Source: an uncultured Faecalibacterium sp. (GTDB lineage: Bacteria; Bacillota; Clostridia; Oscillospirales; Ruminococcaceae). From it: 64,000 nucleotides of DNA. Below are positions 20,269 through 27,739 of this stretch, in pieces (position 1 is the first letter of the stretch; each line of letters starts with the position of its first letter). Below the pieces are notes generated by a model. The model saw only the letters and a list, made by a program, of their open reading frames with translations, was not told the origin of the DNA and ran no database searches. A program made the position numbers and the translations under genes. The stretch covers positions 1 through 64,000 of the forward strand of contig CAKTEF010000007.1 of the NCBI GenBank assembly GCA_934547065.1, read 5' to 3'.

Positions 20269-20313
20269 AAAAAAGGGCGGCTGCATCCGGAGTTCCGGGC
20301 AGCCGCCTTGTTC
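20269..20313 (+). terminator. Terminator of the phage-type cassette
   Basis: GGGCGGCTGC pairs with GCAGCCGCC around a 14 nt loop and is followed by TTGTTCTTTT. It closes the three-gene transcript. Confidence 0.7.
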
Positions 20314-20378
20314 TTTTGGCGGAGGCATTTTGGGCAAAGCTTCTTAATTTTTAGCTGATTTTTCGGCAGTTTTGTATC

Positions 20379-20407
20379 TTGTGTACAGGGTCTTTTTCCT
20401 TTACAAT
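20379..20407 (+). promoter_or_regulatory. Candidate promoter of the PRTase-like gene
   Basis: TTGTGT (20379-20384), 17 bp, TACAAT (20402-20407). It gives a leader of about 110 nt before the start codon. The -35 box is weak. Confidence 0.5.
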
Positions 20408-20525
20408 AAGGTTATGGAAAAGCTTGGAGCTGAAAGAGAGCGCAGCGGCAGGGGCCGCCGCGCTGTTTGTGTTTTCGGCCCCGGCGGGCCGGTCCCAGAT
20501 CTTGATGAACAGGAGTGTTGCAGTT

Positions 20526-21161
20526 ATGATCAACATGGTAAAGCTTCCCACCAACAAGAGCAGTCTGTTCCTGCGTGTGGCAAAGGGACATTTTGCAACC
20601 AGCCACAGCCACATCAACTATTACATTGACGTGACCACCCAGAAATCCCGCCTTTCGGAAGCAAAGGCCGTTGCAAAGGAGCTGGTGGCCGCCTACCAGC
20701 ACAGCACCATCGTGGACACTGTGCTCTGCCTGGACGGCACGCAGGTCATTGGCACCTGCCTGGCCAACGAGCTGACCAAGGACGGATTTTCCAACATGAA
20801 CGCGCACCAGACCATTTATGTCATCACGCCGGAGTACACCACCGGCAGCCAGATCATCCTGCGCGATAATCTGGCCCCCATGGTCAAGGGCAAGCATGTG
20901 CTGATCCTGGCCGCTTCCATCACCACCGGCTACACCGCCCAAGCTGCCATTGAGGCCGTGAATTATTACGGCGGCACCGTGGCCGGGCTTTCGGCCATCT
21001 TTGCCACCACCTCGGAGTGCCTGGGCATCCCGGTCACATCCATCTTTGACCCCGCCAGCCTGCCCGATTACGCCAGCTACGACAGCCGCAGCTGCCCGCT
21101 GTGCAAAGCCGGCCAGCACATCGACGCGCTGGTGAACAGCTTTGGCTATTCGGCGCTGTAA
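20526..21161 (+). CDS. Orotate phosphoribosyltransferase-like protein with altered PRPP loop
   Basis: The 211-residue protein has the type I phosphoribosyltransferase fold: an early helical hood, a TVLCLDG strand, and the loop HVLILAASITTGYTAQAA at the PRPP site. In active enzymes two acidic residues precede the I-T-T-G-x-T turn; here they are Ala-Ala. A C-terminal SCPLCKAGQHID motif has two cysteines. I therefore read it as an OPRT-like paralogue with changed or lost catalysis. A downstream ATG (20535) is an alternative start. Confidence 0.7.
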   Translation: MINMVKLPTNKSSLFLRVAKGHFATSHSHINYYIDVTTQKSRLSEAKAVAKELVAAYQHSTIVDTVLCLDGTQVIGTCLANELTKDGFSNMNAHQTIYVITPEYTTGSQIILRDNLAPMVKGKHVLILAASITTGYTAQAAIEAVNYYGGTVAGLSAIFATTSECLGIPVTSIFDPASLPDYASYDSRSCPLCKAGQHIDALVNSFGYSAL

Positions 21162-21170
21162 CGCAAAAAA

Positions 21171-21203
21171 GCTGTCAAAGTGCATTTGCGCACTCTTGAC
21201 AGT
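21171..21203 (-). terminator. Terminator of the type I toxin mRNA
   Basis: On the minus strand CTGTCAAGAGTGC pairs with GCACTTTGACAG, followed by CTTTTTTGCG. The same DNA contains the -35 box of the rightward antisense promoter, so the two signals overlap. Confidence 0.65.
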
Positions 21204-21224
21204 TCCGTTCCAAAAGATTATACT
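21196..21224 (+). promoter_or_regulatory. Promoter of the antisense RNA
   Basis: TTGACA (21196-21201), 17 bp, TATACT (21219-21224). It is very near consensus and points at the 3' end of the toxin gene. No open reading frame of note follows before the terminator at 21327. Confidence 0.75.
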
Positions 21225-21230
21225 GTAAAT

Positions 21231-21327
21231 AGAAAGGCGCTGGCCTGCAAACGGCTTGCTCCTTACTGAATCAGATCAAGAAAAATGACCGTTCGAGTTG
21301 GTAGCTGGAGGCGGTCATTTTTTCTTG
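21231..21327 (+). ncRNA. Putative antisense RNA antitoxin (RatA-like arrangement)
   Basis: A transcript starting near 21231 would run for about 97 nt and end in the hairpin AAGAAAAATGACCG / CGGTCATTTTTTCTTG (21278-21327). It is complementary to the last 13 nt of the toxin gene and to its 3' untranslated region. That is the tail-to-tail geometry known for TxpA/RatA-type systems. Its function as antitoxin is inferred from promoter, terminator and position. Confidence 0.65.
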
Positions 21328-21425
21328 TGTTTATCACTGTGAGAAACAGTCCATGTAATCTGAAACGTCACATAGATTGCCCCGCCGAGAAGCGTGAGCA
21401 ACAGTACAACCTGTTCAAACGTCAT
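21315..21425 (-). CDS. Small holin-like toxin peptide (type I TA)
   Basis: The 36-residue peptide starts MTFEQVVLLLTLLGGAIYV, forms one membrane helix and ends in a basic tail SDKHKKK. This is the pattern of the putative holin-like toxins (Hol-Tox/TxpA group) that depolarise membranes. A strong AAAGGGGGG site precedes ATG 21425. A longer in-frame opening extends to 21671 but crosses the MATE terminator, so the short form is preferred. Its mRNA should overlap fully with the antisense RNA encoded on the other strand. Confidence 0.7.
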   Translation of the reverse strand: MTFEQVVLLLTLLGGAIYVTFQITWTVSHSDKHKKK

Positions 21426-21567
21426 GGTGCATCCCCCCTTTCTGCCCTCAAGCATCCGGGGGAGCGAGATTTCAAGAAAATCGCCTTGCCCGGCGCACTC
21501 AGGTGCCGGTAAGGAGAAAGCCGCCTGCGTTTGTGGCACAGCGCCCTGCCGCCAAAGCGGCAATTTT

Positions 21568-21596
21568 ATGATAGCATATTCTTCGAGAAAACACAA
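21568..21596 (-). promoter_or_regulatory. Candidate promoter of the toxin gene
   Basis: On the minus strand TTGTGT (21591-21596), 17 bp, TATCAT (21568-21573) with an extended TGC just before the -10. It gives a toxin 5' leader of about 135 nt. Confidence 0.5.
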
Positions 21597-21637
21597 CAAG
21601 GCTTTGCAGCTTCTGATAAGCCTGCAAAGCCTTGTTG
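21594..21637 (-). terminator. Terminator of the MATE gene
   Basis: AACAAGGCTTTGCAG pairs perfectly with CTGCAAAGCCTTGTT around a 12 nt loop. It lies directly after the MATE stop codon and has T-rich flanks on both sides. Confidence 0.8.
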
Positions 21638-21639
21638 TT

Positions 21640-23013
21640 TTATTTCTTTTTCGGGAACGCAAACGGGTCATGCCGGTAAACGGCCACGAGATACACCGTC
21701 ATGAAGCACCAGATGATCGGCTCACACAGGATGACGGCGTTGTATCCAAACTCCGGGATGAACACCAGCACAAAGATGATCTTGCCCACAAACTCGATCA
21801 CGCTGGAAAACAGCGGCAGCACTTTCTGGCCCAGGCTCTGCAGCGCATAGCGGGTACACAGCAGCACACCCAGCACCGCATAGAACGGTGCGTTCCAGAT
21901 CAGATACCGTGCGCCGTTTTCCAGCACGACCGGCTCCGTGGAACCGGAGATCAGCCGCACCATCCACTCGGCTCCCACGTTCATCAGCAGGATGGCCGCC
22001 AGCATGACCGCCACGCAGTACAGATACATCTCCCGCATGCCGCGGCGCACCCGCTCCGGCTGATTTGCGCCCCGGTTCTGGGACACAAAGGTGGAGCCCG
22101 CATTGGCCATGGAGATCAGCGGCATGTCCGTGAACGCAAACAGCTTGCGCGCCGCCGTGTGGCCCGCAATGGTCAACGTGCCCAGGCCGTTGATGCCGTA
22201 TTGCAGCACCACTGAGCCCGCCGAGACGATGCTGCTCATCAGGCCCATGGAGATGCTCTGGCTGAACAGCTCCCAGTACAGATGGCTGCCCACGGCCAGG
22301 TGCTTTTTCTCCGGGATCAGGATGCGCACCCTGGCCAGCACATACAGGATGCAGAGCACCACCGAGATGCCCTGTGCGATCACGGTGGCCACCGCCGCCC
22401 CCCGAACGCCCATGCCGGCCCCGGCAATGAACCACAGGTCCAGCCCCACGTTCAGCACCGAGCTGATGAGCAGGAACACCAGCGGCATCACGCTGTTGCC
22501 AATGGCCCGCAGCAGGCCCGCGCACAGGTTGTACAGGAACATCACGATCACGCCCAGATCAATGACGATGATGTAGCTGTATGCATCTTCCAGGATCTCT
22601 GCCGGGGTATCCAGCAGCTGCAGCAGAGGCCGCAGCCCGAAAAAGCCCGCCGTGGTGATGACCAGCGAGGCGATCAGCCCGATGACGACGGAACCGGCCA
22701 CCGTGCGCTTGAGCAGATCCTCGTCCTGCGCGCCGTAGGAGCGCGCTGCCACGATGGCCAGCCCATTGCCGATGCCGATGCCAAAGCCCACCAGCAGCTC
22801 ATAGATGGAGCCGCAGGAACCAATGGCGGCAAGGGCCGTATCGCCCAGCACGTTGCCCACGATCATGGTATCCACGGTGTTGTACAGCTGCTGGAACAGG
22901 TTGGATACCAGGATGGGCAGCATAAACAGCAGCAGGCTTTTCAGGATGGGGCCGTGCATCAGGTCTACATTCATTTGGAACAGGTGGCTGCGCCGGGGTT
23001 CTGCCTGGGTCAT
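21640..23013 (-). CDS. MATE family multidrug/metabolite exporter
   Basis: The 457-residue protein is a 12-helix MATE transporter, which usually uses a Na+ or H+ gradient to export organic cations or metabolites. The family N-terminus is clear (GPILKSLLLFMLPILVSNLF, then QQLYNTVDTMIVGNVLG), and the second half repeats the fold (GLGTLTIAGHTAARKLFAFTD). The start at 23013 follows a GGAGG site and removes an unsupported 19-residue extension. It lies between the histidine operon and the type I TA locus, with no evident link to either. Confidence 0.92.
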   Translation of the reverse strand: MTQAEPRRSHLFQMNVDLMHGPILKSLLLFMLPILVSNLFQQLYNTVDTMIVGNVLGDTALAAIGSCGSIYELLVGFGIGIGNGLAIVAARSYGAQDEDLLKRTVAGSVVIGLIASLVITTAGFFGLRPLLQLLDTPAEILEDAYSYIIVIDLGVIVMFLYNLCAGLLRAIGNSVMPLVFLLISSVLNVGLDLWFIAGAGMGVRGAAVATVIAQGISVVLCILYVLARVRILIPEKKHLAVGSHLYWELFSQSISMGLMSSIVSAGSVVLQYGINGLGTLTIAGHTAARKLFAFTDMPLISMANAGSTFVSQNRGANQPERVRRGMREMYLYCVAVMLAAILLMNVGAEWMVRLISGSTEPVVLENGARYLIWNAPFYAVLGVLLCTRYALQSLGQKVLPLFSSVIEFVGKIIFVLVFIPEFGYNAVILCEPIIWCFMTVYLVAVYRHDPFAFPKKK

Positions 23014-23048
23014 AAATTCCTCCAAAGATGTTCGTTTTTTACGGCAAA

Positions 23049-23086
23049 ACAACCCTCTCCGGTGCTGCAAACTGCCCCGGAGAGGG
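23049..23086 (-). terminator. Terminator of the histidine operon
   Basis: CCCTCTCCGG pairs with CCGGAGAGGG around a 14 nt loop. On the minus strand it is followed by TTGTTTTGCCG, downstream of the last his gene. Confidence 0.65.
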
Positions 23087-23119
23087 TCATTTTTCCTTCA
23101 GGATCTTGTTGTCAGGGCC

Positions 23120-23944
23120 TTACAGCTCCTGCGTTTCAAAGCCGTGGCCGGTCAGCACCTCCACGCTGGAAAAGCCCGCAGCCTTGATGGCGGCGGCGGC
23201 TTCGTCAAAGTCGAACGTCAGGCTGGCCGTGTCGTGTGCGTCCGAGGTGATGATGACCTTTCCGCCCATCTTGTGCCACTCCTCCAGCAGCCAGGGGCCG
23301 GGGTAGAAGTCCTTGCGGTAGCCGCGGTACACACCGCCGGTGTTGACCTCCAGCCGGCAGTCGTGCTCCTTTGCCACGGCCAGTGCTTTGAGGGCAGCGG
23401 CCTTGTAGCGGGGGTCCTCCTCGTCAAAGAACTCGCCCTCGGCGTTCAGCTTTTTGATCAGGTCGATGTGGGCCAGGATATCCGGGCCCTTGGCGGCCAC
23501 CTTTTCCACCTCGGCAAAGTAAGCCTCCACAGCGGCCAGGGCATCGCCGCCAAAATCATCAAAAATGCAGTCGTGCAGGTCCTGCGGGCGGAAGTCGATC
23601 TCGTAATACTTGCCGGTGTTGCGGCCATACAGATGGTGTGCCGCACCGATCCAGTAATCGTAGCTTTCGGGCTTATCCTCGCTCAGGCTGTCCCACTCGA
23701 TGCCGCACAGGATATCCACCTTGCCCCGGTACTCGGTCTTGAGCTTTGCAATGGTGGCCTTGTACTGAGCCGTGCGGCTGGGGCTCATGCAGTATTCCCG
23801 GTCGCGCTGGGTGTAGCTATGGCCGGAGAAGCCCAGTGTGGTCAGGCCCTGCGCACAGGCGGCGCTGGCCATTTCCTGCAAGGTATTTCTGCCGTCGCAC
23901 ATCGTCGAGTGGCAATGAACGCTGGACTTCCTGTAATCTGCCAT
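23120..23944 (-). CDS. hisK: Histidinol-phosphatase, PHP type
   Basis: HisK removes phosphate from histidinol phosphate, the step before HisD. The 274-residue PHP-fold protein shows the expected metal ligands: VHCHSTMCDGRNT at the N-terminus, GFSGH, CGIEWD, HIDLIKK, EVNTGG and TSDAHD near the end. It is the last gene of the operon, 7 nt after hisIE. This placement and the absence of a HisB-N phosphatase domain support the histidine role rather than another PHP activity. Confidence 0.9.
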   Translation of the reverse strand: MADYRKSSVHCHSTMCDGRNTLQEMASAACAQGLTTLGFSGHSYTQRDREYCMSPSRTAQYKATIAKLKTEYRGKVDILCGIEWDSLSEDKPESYDYWIGAAHHLYGRNTGKYYEIDFRPQDLHDCIFDDFGGDALAAVEAYFAEVEKVAAKGPDILAHIDLIKKLNAEGEFFDEEDPRYKAAALKALAVAKEHDCRLEVNTGGVYRGYRKDFYPGPWLLEEWHKMGGKVIITSDAHDTASLTFDFDEAAAAIKAAGFSSVEVLTGHGFETQEL

Positions 23945-23951
23945 AACTAAA

Positions 23952-24587
23952 TCACTGCATCCTTTCCTGTTTGACCTTGTGGTCAATGACGTGACGTTTT
24001 TCCAGCTCACGGGTCACATCTTCCACCGTGATGCCTGCGCTGACCATCAGCACCAGAACATGGTAGGCAAGGTCGCTGATCTCGTAGATCGTTTCTTCCC
24101 TGTCCTCTTTTTCGCCTGCAATGATGACCTCGGTACACTCCTCGCCCACCTTTTTCAGGATCTTCTCCTTGCCCTTTTCAAACAGGTAGGTGGTGTAGCT
24201 GCCCTCTTTGGGGCTGTCCTTGCGGCCCTTGATGAGTTGGTACAGCCCCTGCCAGCTGAACTGCTTGAGCTCCGGCGAGACATATACCTCGTTGAAGAAG
24301 CAGCTCTCGGCACCGGTGTGGCAGGCGGGGCCTGCCTTGACCACTTCCACCACCAGTGCGTCCTTGTCGCAGTCGGCGGTGATGGACACCACCCGCTGGA
24401 CATTGCCGCTGGTCTCGCCCTTGCGCCAGATCTCCTGGCGGCTGCGGCTCCAGAACACGGTGCGTCCCTCGGCAATGGTCAGCGCCAGCGTCTCGGCGTT
24501 CATGTAGGCAAGGGTCAGCACCTCTTTGGTATAGTGGTCCTGCACAATGGCAGGGATGAGGCCTTTTTCATCAAATTTCAGTTCCAT
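23952..24587 (-). CDS. hisI: Bifunctional phosphoribosyl-AMP cyclohydrolase / phosphoribosyl-ATP pyrophosphatase
   Basis: HisIE carries out steps two and three of histidine synthesis. The 211-residue protein is a fusion. Residues 1-105 are the HisI cyclohydrolase with [18 protein letters not shown] and the zinc and magnesium motifs DCDKDA and [11 protein letters not shown]. Residues 110-211 are the HisE pyrophosphatase with [13 protein letters not shown] and [14 protein letters not shown]. Confidence 0.95.
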   Translation of the reverse strand: MELKFDEKGLIPAIVQDHYTKEVLTLAYMNAETLALTIAEGRTVFWSRSRQEIWRKGETSGNVQRVVSITADCDKDALVVEVVKAGPACHTGAESCFFNEVYVSPELKQFSWQGLYQLIKGRKDSPKEGSYTTYLFEKGKEKILKKVGEECTEVIIAGEKEDREETIYEISDLAYHVLVLMVSAGITVEDVTRELEKRHVIDHKVKQERMQ

Positions 24588-24655
24588 GATCGTTCTCCCT
24601 CCCCGGAATGGGGATCACATACAGTTTATCCTAAAGTGCGCCGAAACGCAAGAGC

Positions 24656-25411
24656 TTACAGCCGCATTTCCACGCCATTTTCGTTCAGATATTCCTTGAG
24701 CCCGCGGATGGTCAGCAGTTTCTGGTGGAAGATGCCCGCCGCAAGGCCTGCGTCGATGCCCTTGTGGTGGAACAGTTCCAGAAAATCTTCCTTTTTGCCT
24801 GCGCCGCCGCTGGCGATGATGGGCACGCTCACCCGCGCGGCCACCACGTCCAGCATTTCCAGGTCAAAGCCGGTGCGCACGCCGTCGGTGTCGATGCTGT
24901 TCAGGCAGACTTCGCCTGCGCCGTGGTCCACGCACCAGCGGATCCATTCCAGCGCGTCGCGGCCGGTATCCTCGCGCCCGCCCTTGGCGAACACCCGGAA
25001 CTGCCCGTTCACCCGCTTGACATCGGCCGAAAGCACCACGCACTGGTTGCCGTAGCGCTGGGCTGCCGCCGGGATCAGATCGGGGTGTCTGAGCGCACCG
25101 GAGTTGACGCTGACCTTATCGGCCCCGCATTTGAGCACCCGGTCAAAATCGTCCAGCGTGTTGATGCCGCCGCCCACGGTGAGCGGGATAAAAATTTCGC
25201 CGGCCACGCATGTCAGGATATCGGTAAACAGGGCGCGGCCCTCAAAGCTTGCGGTGATGTCGTAGAACACCAGCTCGTCGGCCCCGGCGGCATTGTACAT
25301 CCGGGCCATCTCCACCGGGTCGGCCACGTCCCGGATGCCCTCAAAGTTGGTGCCCTTGACCACGCGGCCATTGCGGACATCCAGGCAGGGGATAATGCGT
25401 TTGGTGATCAT
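24656..25411 (-). CDS. hisF: Imidazole glycerol phosphate synthase, cyclase subunit
   Basis: HisF uses ammonia from HisH to make imidazole glycerol phosphate and AICAR. The 251-residue (beta/alpha)8 barrel shows the two catalytic aspartates in IIPCLDVRNGRVVKG and LNSIDTDG, and the phosphate-binding GGAG turn. The start at 25411 follows a GGAGG site; the longer frame upstream has no support. It lies 16 nt after hisA, and hisIE follows about 70 nt on. Confidence 0.96.
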   Translation of the reverse strand: MITKRIIPCLDVRNGRVVKGTNFEGIRDVADPVEMARMYNAAGADELVFYDITASFEGRALFTDILTCVAGEIFIPLTVGGGINTLDDFDRVLKCGADKVSVNSGALRHPDLIPAAAQRYGNQCVVLSADVKRVNGQFRVFAKGGREDTGRDALEWIRWCVDHGAGEVCLNSIDTDGVRTGFDLEMLDVVAARVSVPIIASGGAGKKEDFLELFHHKGIDAGLAAGIFHQKLLTIRGLKEYLNENGVEMRL

Positions 25412-25427
25412 CTCGGTTTTCCTCCGT

Positions 25428-26147
25428 TCACTTCTGCACCAGCTGCACGCAGCGGGCCAGATCCAGCGCGCCGGTGTACAGGCTCTTGCCCAGGATGGCG
25501 GCTGCCGTGCCCATCCGTTCCAGTTCCAGCAGCTCCGCCTCGGTGGAGATGCCGCCGCTGGCCGTAAAGGCCACGCCGGGCACTTCAGCCGCCAGCTGGC
25601 GGTAAAGGGCAAGGTTTGTGCCGTTCATCGCGCCGTCGCAGGCAATGTCGGTGTAGATGATGGCGGTGCAGCCCGCATCGGCCAGCCGCTTGCAGAAATC
25701 CACGCCCGGCTCGGCGCTGACCTCTTTCCAGCCGTGGATGGCCACAAAGCCGTCTTTGGCATCCACGCCCACGGCGATCCGATCGCCGTATTTTTGCAGC
25801 ATCCGGGCGGTAAAGTCAAAATCCGTCACGGCCACGCTGCCCAGGATGCAGCGTCCCACGCCGAGGGAGAGGTAGGTTTCGATCCGCTCCTCGGTGCGGA
25901 TGCCGCCGCCCACTTCAAGATACAAGCTGCCCTGTTTTGCCAGCGCGGCAACGGTGTCATAATTGGAAAGGGTGCCGTCCTTGGCACCGTCCAGATCCAC
26001 AACGTGGAGGTTTTTGGCCCCCGCCGCCAGGAACTGCCGCGCCTGGGCGCAGGGGTCGGCCCCATAGACCGTCATGCGGTCATAGTCGCCCTGCGTCAGC
26101 CGCACCACCCGGCCGCCGCGCAGGTCAATGGCTGGAAATAGTTGCAT
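25428..26147 (-). CDS. hisA: ProFAR isomerase (1-(5-phosphoribosyl)-5-[(5-phosphoribosylamino)methylideneamino]imidazole-4-carboxamide isomerase)
   Basis: HisA performs the Amadori isomerisation before HisFH. The 239-residue barrel begins MQLFPAIDLRGGRVVRL, with the first catalytic Asp, and has the second in YTDIACDGAMNG. A strong AGGAGG site precedes ATG 26147, so a longer 18-residue extension is rejected. It is separated from hisH by a 342 bp repeat element, yet the gene order continues as one operon. Confidence 0.95.
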   Translation of the reverse strand: MQLFPAIDLRGGRVVRLTQGDYDRMTVYGADPCAQARQFLAAGAKNLHVVDLDGAKDGTLSNYDTVAALAKQGSLYLEVGGGIRTEERIETYLSLGVGRCILGSVAVTDFDFTARMLQKYGDRIAVGVDAKDGFVAIHGWKEVSAEPGVDFCKRLADAGCTAIIYTDIACDGAMNGTNLALYRQLAAEVPGVAFTASGGISTEAELLELERMGTAAAILGKSLYTGALDLARCVQLVQK

Positions 26148-26181
26148 CGTTGGATTTCCTCCTAAGGTCAGCTTTTTCTTC

Positions 26182-26523
26182 GTACAACCTCTCAGTCTCA
26201 CTTCGTTCGACAGCTATCCTCCCTTTGTCGCTTACGCGACATCTCCCTCCGGCCGGAGGGAGTCTTTCCTAGTAGGGGAGCCCTTGGCATAAGATTTATT
26301 TTTTACTATCATCGCTGACGCTCCAAACTCAGCATCTGTCGCAAGGTTTTCACCTCATCAGTCGCCTGCGGCGACAGCTTCCCCGCTGGGGAAGCCTTTA
26401 TGGGGCCTCACGCCAGCAGGGCCAAAGGGAGCGAAGCGTTTACGTTTGAAAACGTGATGGAATGCCAAGGCCTCTCCTACCAGGAGAGGTGGCAATGCGT
26501 CAGCATTGACGGAGAGGTTGTAC
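26182..26523. repeat. 342-bp composite repeat with inverted ends, between hisH and hisA
   Basis: The element starts with GTACAACCTCTC (26182-26193) and ends with the inverse GAGAGGTTGTAC (26512-26523). Inside are several small hairpin units, among them CTCCCTCCGGCCGGAGGGAG and CAGCTTCCCCGCTGGGGAAG, and a segment GGAGCGAAGCGTTTACGTT. The same order of modules, ends and the segment after the right end (AGAGCAGGGCCTG) recur at 52080-52396. No reading frame of note lies inside. It behaves like a non-autonomous, MITE-type repeat. Confidence 0.8.
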
Positions 26524-26540
26524 AGAGCAGGGCCTGTCCG

Positions 26541-27149
26541 TTACAATTCACTGAACGCTTTCAAAATGCGCAGTCCGGTATCCCCGCTTTTTTCCGGGTG
26601 GAACTGGGTGCCGTACACCCGGCCTGCCCTGACCACGCCGGTGACCGGGATGGAGTAATCGCTCACGGCCAGCGTGCTTTCGGCGCAGTGCTTCCCATAG
26701 TAGCTGTGGACGTAGTAGACATATTCGCCCTCGCGGATGTACCGGAACAGCGGGTCGTCCTTTAAGAGGTGCAGGGCGTTCCAGCCGATCTGCGGCACCT
26801 TGAGGGCCGGGTCGGCCAGATCCGGCTCCAGCGGGCAGACTTCGCCTTTGACAAAGCCCAGGCCCGCGTGCTCGCCGTACTCATAACTTTTTTCAAACAG
26901 CAGCTGCATCCCCAGGCAGATGCCCAGCAGCGGCTTTTGTTCGGCTTCCTCCCGGATCACCGGGACAAGACCGGTGGCCGAGAGCTTTGCCATGGCATCG
27001 GCAAATGCGCCCACGCCGGGCAGGATCAGCCGGTCGGCCCGGCGGACGGTATCGGCATCGGCTGTGACTGCCGCGTCCAGCCCCAGCTGCTTCAGGCTGG
27101 ACTTCAGGCTGAACAGATTGCCCACGCCGTAGTCAATGATCGCGATCAT
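26541..27149 (-). CDS. hisH: Imidazole glycerol phosphate synthase, glutamine amidotransferase subunit
   Basis: HisH releases ammonia from glutamine for HisF. The 202-residue class I amidotransferase has the nucleophile Cys in LGICLGMQLLFEKS and the His-Glu pair in GTQFHPEKSGDTG. Its ATG overlaps the hisB stop (ATGA). It is followed by the composite repeat and then hisA. Confidence 0.96.
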   Translation of the reverse strand: MIAIIDYGVGNLFSLKSSLKQLGLDAAVTADADTVRRADRLILPGVGAFADAMAKLSATGLVPVIREEAEQKPLLGICLGMQLLFEKSYEYGEHAGLGFVKGEVCPLEPDLADPALKVPQIGWNALHLLKDDPLFRYIREGEYVYYVHSYYGKHCAESTLAVSDYSIPVTGVVRAGRVYGTQFHPEKSGDTGLRILKAFSEL

Positions 27150-27736
27150 ACCAGCAGTCCTTTCGTGGAGGGGATCTCATCCCGGTGGGCCTGGTCGATG
27201 GCCACAGCCGCCGCCAGAGCGTGCCCGGCCCCCTTAAAACAGGCTTCGAGGATGTGGTGGGTGTTCTCACCCGCAAACTGAACAAAGTGGACCGTGGCGG
27301 GCACGTTGCGGGCAAAACCCAGCCAGAACTCCGACGCGCATTCCACGTCAAAATCGCCCACCTTTTCGGTCTTGCAGCGGATGTCCCAGTTCAGGGTACA
27401 CCGGCCCGAAAGGTCCACGGCGCAGAGCACCAGCGCCTCGTCCATGGGCAGGCAGAAGCTGCCATAGCGCCGGATGCCGCGCATCTCGCCCAGGGCGCGG
27501 GCAAACGCCTGGCCCAGCGCAATGCCGATGTCCTCCGCCGTGTGGTGATAATCCACCTCCACGTCGCCGTGGCAGGTCAGCACCAGATCAAAGCGGCCAT
27601 GGCGGGCAAACAGTTCCAGCATGTGGTTCAAAAAGCCGCAGCCGGTGTCCACCTGATACCGCCCCGCGCCGTCCAGGTTCAGGGTCAGCTCGATCTGCGT
27701 CTCGTTGGTGTTGCGTTCCAGTGTTACTTCCCGCAT
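27146..27736 (-). CDS. hisB: Imidazoleglycerol-phosphate dehydratase
   Basis: HisB dehydrates imidazole glycerol phosphate to imidazole acetol phosphate. The 196-residue protein is the single-domain form. It shows the manganese-binding motifs CGFLNHMLELFARHG, DYHHTAEDIGI and HHILEACFKGAGHAL. The phosphatase domain found in E. coli HisB is absent, in agreement with a separate HisK at the operon end. It begins 3 nt after hisC. Confidence 0.96.
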   Translation of the reverse strand: MREVTLERNTNETQIELTLNLDGAGRYQVDTGCGFLNHMLELFARHGRFDLVLTCHGDVEVDYHHTAEDIGIALGQAFARALGEMRGIRRYGSFCLPMDEALVLCAVDLSGRCTLNWDIRCKTEKVGDFDVECASEFWLGFARNVPATVHFVQFAGENTHHILEACFKGAGHALAAAVAIDQAHRDEIPSTKGLLV

Positions 27737-27739
27737 AGG

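Noticed and set aside
18560..20313. Intact prophage
   Set aside because: Only three genes are phage-like; no integrase, repressor, portal, terminase or capsid gene lies on either side.
21426..21671. 118-residue form of the toxin frame
   Set aside because: The upstream part crosses the terminator of the MATE gene and the toxin promoter, has no ribosome site and no hydrophobic or conserved pattern.
26182..26523. Insertion sequence
   Set aside because: The element has inverted ends but no reading frame for a transposase, so I list it as a repeat only.
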